From contig LKHB01000226.1 in the NCBI GenBank assembly GCA_001618615.1, forward strand, positions 10,686 to 74,685: 64,000 nt of DNA, written 5' to 3'. Made by a program: the position numbers and the translations under genes. This DNA comes from Fermentibacter danicus (GTDB lineage Bacteria > Fermentibacterota > Fermentibacteria > Fermentibacterales > Fermentibacteraceae). The notes below the pieces were generated by a model. That model was not told the DNA's origin, searched no databases, and saw nothing but the letters and a program-made list of their open reading frames with translations. How positions within the stretch are numbered: the stretch's first letter is position 1; each line of letters starts with the position of its first letter. This document shows positions 15,685-23,734 of this stretch, one piece after another.

Positions 15685-17202
15685 ATGAACGTGGCTCATG
15701 TGGCTATGCTTCTTGTGATTACCTCTGCAGCCCTTGCCGGCCGGGATGCGTCTCTTTCCACGGTGCTGACGCCAGACGGAAGAATCCTGGAGGGTGCGTC
15801 GGGGAGTTTCGATCCCGAAGGGTTCCGCATGACTTACGGTTCCGATGGGGAGCCGCTGTTCGTGGAGGAAGCATCCCTTTCCGGGGAACCTGCTTCTTTT
15901 TCAGGGGGGCAGTACGATGCAGGCACCTGGTACACTCTCGGAGGCGGTGTAAACGACCGGGTCACTTCCCTCGCCGTGAGCGGCTCGGATGTGTATGTGG
16001 GAGGATGGTTTACCGAGGCTGGAGGCAGCCCTGCCGGCTACATCGCCCGGTGGGACGGCAGTTCCTGGCATGCTCTCGGAAGCGGGGTGAGCGATTGGGT
16101 CCACGCCATCGCCGTGAGCGGCTCGGATGTGTATGTGGGAGGGCAGTTTATCCAGGCTGGAGGCAACCCTGCCAACAGTATCGCCCGGTGGGACGGCAGC
16201 TCATGGCATGCTCTCGGAAGCGGGGTGAACAATTGTGTCAAAGCCATCGCCGTGAGCGGCTCGGATGTGTATGTGGGAGGATGGTTTACCGAGGCTGGAG
16301 GCAGCCCTGCCGGCTACATCGCCCGGTGGGACGGCAGCTCATGGCATGCTCTCGGAAGCGGGGTGAACGACGGAGTCTATGCCATTGCCGTGAGCGGCTC
16401 GGATGTGTATGTGGGAGGATGGTTTACCCAGGCCGGAGGCAGCCCGGCCAACCGCATCGCCCGGTGGGACGGCAGCTCATGGCATGCTCTCGGAAGTGGC
16501 GTGGACAATGATGTCCTTGTCATTGCCGTGAGCGGCCCGGATGTGTACGTTGGGGGGAAGTTTATCCAAGCCGGAGGCGGCCCGGCCAGCCGCATCGCCC
16601 GGTGGGACGATGACTCTGATACCTGGTGTGCATTGGGAACAGGTGTGAACGAGTGGGTAGAAGCCATTGCCGTGAGCGGCATGGATCTGTATGTGGGAGG
16701 ATGGTTTACCCAGGCCGGAGGCAGCCCGGCCAACCGCATCGCCCGGTGGGACGGCAGTTCCTGGCATGCTCTCGGAACCGGGGTGAACGACATTGTTGAA
16801 GCCGTTGCCGTGAGCGGTTCGGATGTGTATGCGGGGGGATGGTTCACCGAGGCCGGAGGCAGCCCCGCCGGCTACATCGCCAGGTGGCGGGATCCAGAAG
16901 TGGGGATCGATGACACCCCGGAAGTCATAACGGGCACCCTTCATGCCTCTCCCAACCCCACGGCTTCCGGCGTCGAGCTTTCCTTCCGAAGCACAGGGCT
17001 CTCCCCGCTTACGCTCGATATCTACGACGCCGCCGGGCGGCTTGTGAGAACGCAGGATCTGGGAACCCTGCCCGCCGGCTCACAGGCCCACTACTGGAAT
17101 GGCCTGGACGGGAACGGGCAGGCGCTGGCCCAGGGTGTGTACTTCGTGAGGCTCTCCAGCGATGAAATCGAGGCTTCCACCCGGGTGGTGCTGCTGAGGT
17201 AG
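15685..17202 (+). CDS. Secreted repeat protein with C-terminal sorting domain
   Basis: A 505-residue exported protein on the otherwise rare plus strand. A signal peptide (MLLVITSAALAGR region) is followed by seven repeats of 46 residues from about residue 89 to 401, each built on VxAIAVSGSDVYVGGWF, QAGGSPANRIARWDGSSW and HALGSG. These resemble delta-60 or beta-propeller style repeats. The end (residues 415-505) is a FlgD/T9SS-type domain with SPNPTASGVELSF, LDIYDAAGRLVR and GVYFVRLSS, which in FCB bacteria directs secretion or attachment at the cell surface. Repeat five has a two-residue insertion. At DNA level the repeats are nearly identical, which suggests recent duplication or gene conversion. 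Substrate or function is unknown. Start chosen by the AGAGAGGG site and signal peptide. Confidence 0.88.
   Translation: MNVAHVAMLLVITSAALAGRDASLSTVLTPDGRILEGASGSFDPEGFRMTYGSDGEPLFVEEASLSGEPASFSGGQYDAGTWYTLGGGVNDRVTSLAVSGSDVYVGGWFTEAGGSPAGYIARWDGSSWHALGSGVSDWVHAIAVSGSDVYVGGQFIQAGGNPANSIARWDGSSWHALGSGVNNCVKAIAVSGSDVYVGGWFTEAGGSPAGYIARWDGSSWHALGSGVNDGVYAIAVSGSDVYVGGWFTQAGGSPANRIARWDGSSWHALGSGVDNDVLVIAVSGPDVYVGGKFIQAGGGPASRIARWDDDSDTWCALGTGVNEWVEAIAVSGMDLYVGGWFTQAGGSPANRIARWDGSSWHALGTGVNDIVEAVAVSGSDVYAGGWFTEAGGSPAGYIARWRDPEVGIDDTPEVITGTLHASPNPTASGVELSFRSTGLSPLTLDIYDAAGRLVRTQDLGTLPAGSQAHYWNGLDGNGQALAQGVYFVRLSSDEIEASTRVVLLR
15949..16887 (+). repeat. Seven tandem 138-bp coding repeats
   Basis: In-frame direct repeats of 138 bp (144 bp for the fifth), the last one incomplete. 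The block from GTGAGCGGCTCGGATGTGTA to the GGGACGGCAG end is almost letter-for-letter the same in repeats one and three, and strongly similar in two, four and six. The repeats also create long false open frames in other frames. Confidence 0.95.
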
Positions 17203-17223
17203 GCAGGCGGCAATAGACTGTGG

Positions 17224-17251
17224 CGGGCCGCTATTCTTCAGCGGCCCGTTT
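17224..17251 (+). terminator. Intrinsic terminator after the repeat protein
   Basis: CGGGCCGCT, loop ATTCTTC, AGCGGCCCG, then TTT: a 9-bp GC-rich stem 22 bases after the stop codon. The T-run is short. Confidence 0.65.
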
Positions 17252-17681
17252 CCATGGCGGCCTTCGGTGCAGACGACCGCCGGATCTCACTCGCTGCCCG
17301 CCTTGTCCCGGTCATCTCCCGGAGCAGTTATCTCATATGAGCCGCTCTGCCGGCACATTGAGCGGGGCAAGCCATTGAATCACCCTGTCCGGGCTGATGT
17401 CATGCCGGGCGGCGAGTTCCCGCCCCCCGATCCGGTCATCTCAGCCGGGAACTCCATCGCGAAGATGACCTAGTTGAACTCGTCATCCGGCGTGATACTG
17501 TAAATTCTCATTGTGTTTTCCTTATACTAGTTTCACGATTTCCATACCGACAACGCCCATCTTGCTCGAAGGCGAACACTCCCGCCCTTGGAGACCACCC
17601 TGAAACCCCAACAGCCCGGACTCAACGCCTCCAGCCCGTGCGAGCGAAGCGTTTCGGCTGCATGCCGCGGCCGGGCCGGCA
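17252..17681. other. Gene-poor stretch with decayed coding fragments
   Basis: About 430 bases with no intact gene that I can support. The minus strand carries the broken fragment described at 17333-17511. The rest looks like degraded sequence between two unrelated blocks. Confidence 0.5.
17333..17511 (-). pseudogene. Degraded small gene with helix-turn-helix remnant
   Basis: On the minus strand an ATG at 17511, preceded by AAGGAAAACACA, reads MRIYSITPDDEFN then TAG, then continues VIFAMEFPAEM. In a second frame, 17440-17333 reads GGRELAARHDISPDRVIQWL, which has the cadence of a DNA-binding helix-turn-helix. Together they look like a small regulator broken by a nonsense codon and a frameshift. 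The parent family is not recognised, and chance is not excluded. Confidence 0.25.
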
Positions 17682-18581
17682 TTACGAGTCGAGCCTGCCG
17701 CAATACATGGTCGTCGTATAGTCGAAAGCCACCGCCCCATCGACCTGATGATTCTGAAAAAGCCGCTCCAGTTCCGCCAGCATGGGCAGATAAGCGGGAT
17801 GCCCCGGCTCCGGCGCGTATGAAGCCGACAACACGCGCCCCACCAGACCGTCATGATCGAGTGTCTGCCGGTGATGAAACTCCCTGGTCCAAAAACCGCT
17901 CTCACCATAAAAGCCGTCGAGCCGCCGGGCCTGAACGCGCCGACGGCCGACCTGCTCGTAATCGACGGCATGGCGCCGGAGAACACGCTCGTAATCCATG
18001 AGAAAAGGCGTCCGTCGAGTGTCCCGTTCATTCCAGACAAGCATCACCCAGCCAGACGGTCGCAGAATCCGCAGAAACTCGGCCCGGGCCCGATCCTGAT
18101 CGAACCAGTGGAACGCCTGTCCCGCGACTATGAAATCCACACTCCCCGCAGCCAGAGTCGTCGCCTCGGCCCGGCCGGCCACGCTCCTGAAACCCGCCCG
18201 GCAGTGCAGAAGGCGTTCGCCCGCCAGGCGCATTTCACTATTTGGCTCGACGCCATGGACCGTGTTGCCGTTGAGCAGAAACAATTCCGACAGAATCCCC
18301 GTTCCGGACCCGATGTCCGCCACGATCGAAGCCGGCGTCAGGCCGCACTTTTCCCGCATGGACTCCACGACACCCGCCGGATATCCCGGCCGGTATCTGG
18401 CGTAGTTTTCGACCCGGTTCGTGAAACGCAGCGCAGGATCGATCATCGGCACGACTCGATCCTGCGTTTCATCGGCCCTGTGATCGAGTCGAGCCGCGCC
18501 GCTGAACGGCGTCGGCCCGGATGGATCGTGAAGCGGCCCCGGTTCCGTGGACTGATCATTCGATCTCGTGCGGGAAGTCAT
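17682..18581 (-). CDS. Class I SAM-dependent methyltransferase
   Basis: A 299-residue methyltransferase of the Methyltransf_11 type. The SAM site is VADIGSGTGILSELF, followed by VHGVEPNSEM, the acidic motif IV region GSVDFIVAGQAFHWFD and LRILRPSGWVMLVWNE. Substrate is unknown. ATG at 18581 has GGAGG three bases before it and lies 17 bases after the aminotransferase stop; an internal ATG at 18446 (MIDPALRFTNRVENYARYRP) matches the family start better but lacks a clear ribosome site. The first 45 residues are low in similarity to anything I recognise. Arginine codons appear to be mostly CGN, unlike AGG-rich neighbours, hinting at transfer. Confidence 0.85.
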   Translation of the reverse strand: MTSRTRSNDQSTEPGPLHDPSGPTPFSGAARLDHRADETQDRVVPMIDPALRFTNRVENYARYRPGYPAGVVESMREKCGLTPASIVADIGSGTGILSELFLLNGNTVHGVEPNSEMRLAGERLLHCRAGFRSVAGRAEATTLAAGSVDFIVAGQAFHWFDQDRARAEFLRILRPSGWVMLVWNERDTRRTPFLMDYERVLRRHAVDYEQVGRRRVQARRLDGFYGESGFWTREFHHRQTLDHDGLVGRVLSASYAPEPGHPAYLPMLAELERLFQNHQVDGAVAFDYTTTMYCGRLDS

Positions 18582-18598
18582 TCTCCTCCAGCGGGCCG

Positions 18599-19855
18599 TC
18601 AGAGCATGCGCCCGAGGCTTTCGGCCAGGTATTCATACTGGGAGATGTCGTTGTACAACTGGGCCGAGATCCTCAGGAGCCTGAGCCTCTCCCGCCTGAT
18701 GTAAGATACGGGGACCTCCGTCCGAAACTCCTCGAGCAGCCTGCGCTGGAGCGGGTCCATCCAGACCCAGTCCGGCATGGGAGGGTCAGGGGGATCGATC
18801 CAGGGCAATTCGAAGGATGCCATCGACCCGACCATCGAGTCGGGGCATGGCGGTTCCACGCCGAGCGAATCGCAGATCAGCCTCCTGGCCTCGAGTGCCA
18901 GGGCGCGGTTGGCCTGCATCACCGCCGGAAGCCCCCCGGGAAGCAGCGAGGCCAGGTACTCCCCCGCCCGCGGGACGGACAGCGCCGCTGTCGGATCCGG
19001 TGTCCCGATCCACTGGAACTCGATCCGAAAGGGAGTCTGACCGCTGTCGAAATCGCACGGCAGATGGCTCGTGGCGAGGGGGTGTATCCTCTCCTGCATG
19101 TCGGGGCGGACATACAGCATGGCGCAGACCTTCGGCGAACACAGCCACTTATGGAAGTTGCCGGTGTAGAAGGCCGCACCCAGGGTGCCCATGTCTAGGG
19201 GCACCATGCCTGGACCGTGCGCACCGTCGACGAGGGTTTCTATGCCCCTCCCCCGCAGCTCCGCAACCAGGGGAGCCGGATCGCACACGAAGGCGGTCGC
19301 GCTCGTGATATGATCCACCACGACGAGCCTCGTTGCCGGAGTGACACGGGAGAGGAACGCGTCGTGGATGTCCCCGGGGCCGGAGACCGGGAACGGCATG
19401 GGAACCACGGTGCACACGGCGCCCGCCCTTTCGCAGTGGATCCTGCAGGCATTCAGCGTGGCGAAGTATTCGTGACTCCCGACCAGCACCTCGTCACCGG
19501 GGCGCAGGCCGAAGGATCCGAGGACCGTATTGACACCGTGGGTCGCGTTGGGGACGAAAACGATCGATCCCGGCTCCGCCCGGACGAGCTTCTCGGCGTA
19601 GTCCAGAGCGGCCTGGAGCATCTCCGGCAGCCTCCTGACCAGGAACTCCATGGGTGCGGCCTCGAGTTCGCGGGTCAGTGCGGCCCTGTATTCAAGCACA
19701 TCTACAGGGCATGCCCCGAAGGATCCGTGGTTCAGGTAGAGGACCCCGGGGTCGAGCGCCCACATGTCCCGGAAGCCGCCGGCTCTCATCGAGGGGGACG
19801 CCGGTTCGACGCGACCGGGAGTAGAGCCCGGTGAGAGTCGTCGTTCAGAGAACAT
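18599..19855 (-). CDS. PLP-dependent class V aminotransferase family protein
   Basis: A 418-residue protein similar to isopenicillin N epimerase / cysteine desulfurase-like enzymes. Family features: YLNHGSFGACPVDVLEYRA near residue 40, FVPNATHGVNTVLGS, the PLP aspartate region ETLVDGAHGPGM, and the lysine in FYTGNFHKWLCSPK. The WL-C-S-P-K context is typical of the epimerase-like subgroup. The actual substrate cannot be told. It is directly upstream of the methyltransferase and probably cotranscribed. The start ATG at 19855 has only a distant GGAG; ATG at about 19789 (MRAGGFRDM) is an alternative. Confidence 0.85.
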   Translation of the reverse strand: MFSERRLSPGSTPGRVEPASPSMRAGGFRDMWALDPGVLYLNHGSFGACPVDVLEYRAALTRELEAAPMEFLVRRLPEMLQAALDYAEKLVRAEPGSIVFVPNATHGVNTVLGSFGLRPGDEVLVGSHEYFATLNACRIHCERAGAVCTVVPMPFPVSGPGDIHDAFLSRVTPATRLVVVDHITSATAFVCDPAPLVAELRGRGIETLVDGAHGPGMVPLDMGTLGAAFYTGNFHKWLCSPKVCAMLYVRPDMQERIHPLATSHLPCDFDSGQTPFRIEFQWIGTPDPTAALSVPRAGEYLASLLPGGLPAVMQANRALALEARRLICDSLGVEPPCPDSMVGSMASFELPWIDPPDPPMPDWVWMDPLQRRLLEEFRTEVPVSYIRRERLRLLRISAQLYNDISQYEYLAESLGRML

Positions 19856-19963
19856 GTCATCTGACGGCTCCGCAGAGATCCGCGCCGTCGGCCGTGTACC
19901 TCCGAGGCATCCTCGTCCCGTCCGGGAAGACCGGACTCGTGAGAAGGAAGGCGGGAGCCGAGA

Positions 19964-20425
19964 TCATGGGTTGCCCAGGTACTTCGCGGTGAAGCCCCCT
20001 GTCGCAAGTACCGCTCCGTCCATGGCACGGCGGAGGGTTTCCGCATCCGAACCGGAGGGAATGTCCAATCTCCTGTCCAACGCGAAGACCGTGAAAGTGA
20101 GCACCTCGACTTCACCGGTGTTCTCCGGGCCCGTCCAGCCAGGCACTCCGAAGCTGTTCACGCCCTGGCCGGCTCCGTTCTCAAGGTCGGGTTCGACCGG
20201 AAGCCCGCCGTATATGCCGGGCGGTTCCGGAGGCAGGTTGTAGATGATCCAGTGCGTCAGCCTGCCGCCCGGGGCCTCACCCTCGCAGACTACCGCCACC
20301 GCGACGGTTCCCCTGGGTGCGTTGGCCCACCCGATCGGGGGGGAAGAGTTGTTGGATGTTCTCGAGTACCAGCAGGGCAGGAAGCCCCCCGCGTCAACCG
20401 CGCTGCTCGTCACCTTGAACGCCAT
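19964..20425 (-). CDS. YbhB/YbcL family PEBP-like protein
   Basis: A 153-residue phosphatidylethanolamine-binding-protein fold. The ligand-site blocks are CEGEAPGGRLTHWIIYNLPP (usually DPDAP...HW) and the C-terminal TGEVEVLTFTVFALD plus LATGGFTAKY. Members bind small anions; cellular role in bacteria is poorly known. ATG at 20425 follows GGGAGGTGGAGCG; the longer frame to 20494 is rejected. The Asp pair of the usual DPDAP motif is replaced by EGE. Confidence 0.85.
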   Translation of the reverse strand: MAFKVTSSAVDAGGFLPCWYSRTSNNSSPPIGWANAPRGTVAVAVVCEGEAPGGRLTHWIIYNLPPEPPGIYGGLPVEPDLENGAGQGVNSFGVPGWTGPENTGEVEVLTFTVFALDRRLDIPSGSDAETLRRAMDGAVLATGGFTAKYLGNP

Positions 20426-20539
20426 CGCTCCACCTCCCTGTCCTCGCGCCGCCCCGGAGTCCGGCGACCGTTCGTTCCCGGCAGCAATATGCACTGGTGC
20501 CGTCCTGCTCCGACAGCGACGGGACAGCGTTCCGAACCG

Positions 20540-21736
20540 TCACTTGCCCTGCAGGATGAGCCCCTTCAGGTATCCAGCCTGCGGATACGAGAGGAGTACG
20601 GGATGGTCGGGCGCCTGGGCCAGACGGCCGACGATCCTCATGTTGCGGCCGCTGTCTGCGGAGGCCGAGAAGACGACCTTCTGGAAGAGTTCCTCGCCCA
20701 TCAGCCCCGAACAGGAGAAGGTGAAGAGAAGCCCGCCCGGTTCCAGCAGACTCATCGCCAGCATGTTGATGTCCTTGTAGGCGCGGGCTCCGCGCTGCAG
20801 CGCGTCCCTGTTGGCTACGTAACGGGGCGGATCGAGTATCACGGCGTCGAAACGGACTCCCTCGTCCCTCATTCTCCGGAGGCAGGAAGGCACGTCGGCA
20901 TTGACCAGGGTGAACGCTTCACCCGAGAAGCCGTTGAGTTCCATGTTCCTGGCCGCGGTTTCGAGAGCCGGGCGGGAGGAGTCCACGCTTGTCACCGAGA
21001 CGGCCCCGCCCATGGCTGCCGAGACGCTGAAACCGCCGGTATAGCAGAAGCAGTTGAGCACCTTCCGCCCGCGCATGAACGCGCGGCTTCCGATCCGGTT
21101 CTTCGCCTGATCCAGATAGAAGCCGGTCTTGTGACCGTTCCGCACGTCCACCAGTAGCCTGGCCCCCGCCTCGTCGATCTCGATCTCCACCGGTGGCTCC
21201 TCGCCTGCGAGCGGACCGTGCGTGCGGCCCATGCCCTCCTTGCCCCGGGCATCGGTGTCGCTTCTCTCCCATGCGCCCTTCGCGCCGGTCAGCTTCATGG
21301 CTTCAGCGACGACGAGATCCTTGAGCCTGTCCATCCCCAGGACCAGGAACTGGAACACCAGGAATCCCGCGTACCGGTCCACGACGAGGCCCGGGAGAAG
21401 ATCGGAGTCCGAATGGACCATGCGGAATGCACCGTCCGGACCGGGATCGGCTCCGATGGAGCGCCTCAGTTCGAGGGCTCTCGCCAGCCTTCCCGCCCAG
21501 AGGGCATCACAGGGGGTTTCCGCCCTGTCCCAGGAGAAGAGATGCACCGCGATCTCGGAAGCCGGGTTGTAGAACCCCCTGCCGAGCCATTCGCCCTCCT
21601 GCCCCACCACGTCCACGACGTCGCCTGGAGCGGCCCCGGCCTCGACCTCCTGGATCGCCCCGGAGTAGATCCAGGGGTGCCTGTTCCTCACGCTCTTCTC
21701 CCGGTCACGCTTTATCCTGCAGGCTGCAAAGTTCAT
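20540..21736 (-). CDS. RlmI-type class I SAM-dependent rRNA methyltransferase
   Basis: A 398-residue protein like E. coli RlmI (23S rRNA m5C1962 methyltransferase, 396 residues). It has an N-terminal PUA-like RNA-binding domain (RNRHPWIYSGAIQEVE), a GLVVDRYAGFLVFQ segment, and a SAM domain with GHKTGFYLDQAKNR, VLNCFCYTGGFSVSAA and catalytic-loop VILDPPRY. The C-terminus has FTFSCSG with the conserved cysteine. The start overlaps the upstream phosphoesterase stop (ATGA). The exact base modified is inferred from the family only. Confidence 0.9.
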   Translation of the reverse strand: MNFAACRIKRDREKSVRNRHPWIYSGAIQEVEAGAAPGDVVDVVGQEGEWLGRGFYNPASEIAVHLFSWDRAETPCDALWAGRLARALELRRSIGADPGPDGAFRMVHSDSDLLPGLVVDRYAGFLVFQFLVLGMDRLKDLVVAEAMKLTGAKGAWERSDTDARGKEGMGRTHGPLAGEEPPVEIEIDEAGARLLVDVRNGHKTGFYLDQAKNRIGSRAFMRGRKVLNCFCYTGGFSVSAAMGGAVSVTSVDSSRPALETAARNMELNGFSGEAFTLVNADVPSCLRRMRDEGVRFDAVILDPPRYVANRDALQRGARAYKDINMLAMSLLEPGGLLFTFSCSGLMGEELFQKVVFSASADSGRNMRIVGRLAQAPDHPVLLSYPQAGYLKGLILQGK

Positions 21737-22734
21737 GGGGCTGATCGCCTTTCCGGGCCGTGAGGCTTTCCTCCTCCGGCGAGACAGTCGGCCAGGGGTT
21801 CGGGCCCCTGGAGAACGCTTCGCTTCATTCTCAGATTGTCGCCGTCCGAGCCGGCCCCCTCCGCACCGAGTGTGGTGACCCCCCATTTGACGAGCGAGAG
21901 GGTGTCGTCACACAGCTCGATGCAGGTGATGCAGCCCGGGTGGACACAGCTCCCGCAGTTGAAATAGGGAGTGTCCCCGGGCCTCGGGAAGCTCGGCTGA
22001 TGCGTGTGCCCGGCTATCAGCGCGACTCCCGAGAGGCGGGTCCATCTCTTCAGGCGACCCTCGACCAGGTCTTTCAGCGCGTAGTTGCCGGCGGGAGTGT
22101 TCCTGACCCGCAATCCCGCCTTCTGCAGCCACTTCCAGACATTGTGAACCATGATGCGACTCAGCCACGAGGCCGAATCGCTCCAGAAGTCGCCCTGGTG
22201 CCCGTGGATGACCAGTATGTCCGCCAGGGGCGATCCGCGTCTCAACACGATACCCTCCCTGGCCTCCAGCGTGGACAGGATTGGGATGGGCGGCGCCTCA
22301 CCACCCTTCACTATGCGCTCCAGCTCGGAGTCCGCCATGCCTTCAAGGAGAGGATGCGGCCTTCCGTCGAACTTGCGCCACAGAGCCGGCACGAACTTCT
22401 TACGGAAGGCGCCGGCGGAACGCCATTCGTCGTCGTGGTTGCCCCACAGCTTGATAAACCTGCCGGCAGCATGGAACGAGCCGAGCCTGGTGTAGACGTT
22501 GCTGTAGGCCCAGTGGATCTCTTCGAACCTGTTCTCCCAGAGCTCCTCTCCATCGCCGGCCTCGACCAGGGTGAAGCCCCGCTCCAGATAGTACTGCACC
22601 GCATGAAGATAGATGACTACATTCCGGGAAAAGTCATCCGACCATCCACCCGAACCCCTGTGACAGTCCGAGAGGAAAACGAAGCGACTCAGTTCATCTA
22701 TCCGTATAGGATTCGCCCTCGCGGTCTCCAGCAC
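21733..22734 (-). CDS. Calcineurin-like metallophosphoesterase
   Basis: A 333-residue protein with the dinuclear-metal motifs in order: FLSDCHRG, EAGDGEELWENR, KLWGNHDDEW, VIHGHQGDFW and IAGHTHQPSF. The first Asp-x-His and GNHD are clear, so an active phosphoesterase is likely. Between them are helices unlike LpxH, and the second motif runs into an acidic GEE. Substrate unknown. It is cotranscribed with the RlmI-type gene. Confidence 0.85.
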   Translation of the reverse strand: MLETARANPIRIDELSRFVFLSDCHRGSGGWSDDFSRNVVIYLHAVQYYLERGFTLVEAGDGEELWENRFEEIHWAYSNVYTRLGSFHAAGRFIKLWGNHDDEWRSAGAFRKKFVPALWRKFDGRPHPLLEGMADSELERIVKGGEAPPIPILSTLEAREGIVLRRGSPLADILVIHGHQGDFWSDSASWLSRIMVHNVWKWLQKAGLRVRNTPAGNYALKDLVEGRLKRWTRLSGVALIAGHTHQPSFPRPGDTPYFNCGSCVHPGCITCIELCDDTLSLVKWGVTTLGAEGAGSDGDNLRMKRSVLQGPEPLADCLAGGGKPHGPERRSAP

Positions 22735-22792
22735 ACGGCCCGGACCGCCGTGGACGCCGCCTGGGGCTTCCGGGCGAAGCCTGAGGGCGATG

Positions 22793-23734
22793 TCAGCTCT
22801 CGAGGAGGAAGTACCGCAGCCCGAGCCCCGAGAAACCGCGGCTCTCGACTGACGGGAGCACCTCCTTCATGACCCGGAATGCATCCCCGAGAAGCGTGGA
22901 CTCGGAGAACATCGCGGTGACCTCCACCGGCCGGCCCTCGATGTCCCTGTTGGAGAGCCTGCGCTCGACCTGTGCGAGCACGCTGTCCAGCTTGGCCTGG
23001 TTGTACACGCCGCCCGGCAGCGCCGACGTGATCTCGATGGAGAACTCCTCTACCCTTCCGACCAGCCACTGGTCGGTGAAGAGGATCTTCAGCGTGACGG
23101 GCCTGGTCGGGGAGGAGTCGGGAGTCACGGACTGCACGATCAGCGGGAGCGACTCGAATCCGGTCATGGATTCGTCGGTCCAGACGCAGAGTGTGTTCAG
23201 ATCCAAGTTTGCCTGGGCGCCCTCGCGGTTCTTCTGATCCATGTAGATGATCAGAGGCTTGATCGGCACGGTCGAAGGGGCGATGAACGCCACCGTGCTG
23301 CCCTCGGGGATCAGGCTCAGGTTCAGGTTCGTATGAGGCTCGGCGCTGGTGGCCTCGCTGTTCAGTTGATACACGATATCGCTGCCGACCCGGATGGGGA
23401 GGGAGTCCACAGGGATCGCGGGCTCCTCCGACAGGGCCGGATCGACTTCCGTTCCGGCGCTGCGGTACTCTGCTCTGTCAAAGGAGGTCAGGAGGACGAC
23501 GCAGACGATGAGACCCAGGATGCCGATCCAGACCCCCAGCAGTCCGCTCCTCTTCCGGCGGACGAGGACGAGATGATCCGGACCGTCGATGGCGAGCGGC
23601 ATGTCGATGCGCTTGCCGAGGGAGGCCCTCTGCTCCGCGAGCGGCCTGCTCTGATACTCCAGGTCGAAACCGCAGTTGTTGCAGGCGCTCTTGCCCCTGT
23701 TACCGTTGTCGTGTCCGCAGATTCGACAGAACAT
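22793..23734 (-). CDS. Zinc-ribbon membrane protein of unknown function
   Basis: A 313-residue protein beginning with a zinc ribbon (CRICGHDN and CNNCGFDLE cysteine pairs at residues 3-21), a short linker, one membrane helix near residues 65-83 (LGVWIGILGLIVCVVLL), and an exported region with no recognised domain. The layout suggests a cytoplasmic zinc finger with an outward sensor or assembly domain. Its start shares one base with the stop of the SurA-like gene (TGATG), so the two are coupled. Confidence 0.7.
   Translation of the reverse strand: MFCRICGHDNGNRGKSACNNCGFDLEYQSRPLAEQRASLGKRIDMPLAIDGPDHLVLVRRKRSGLLGVWIGILGLIVCVVLLTSFDRAEYRSAGTEVDPALSEEPAIPVDSLPIRVGSDIVYQLNSEATSAEPHTNLNLSLIPEGSTVAFIAPSTVPIKPLIIYMDQKNREGAQANLDLNTLCVWTDESMTGFESLPLIVQSVTPDSSPTRPVTLKILFTDQWLVGRVEEFSIEITSALPGGVYNQAKLDSVLAQVERRLSNRDIEGRPVEVTAMFSESTLLGDAFRVMKEVLPSVESRGFSGLGLRYFLLES

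Noticed and set aside
16005..16944. Long open frames in other frames and on the opposite strand of the repeat gene
   Set aside because: They arise from the 138-bp repeats; the products are repeated shadows without start signals.
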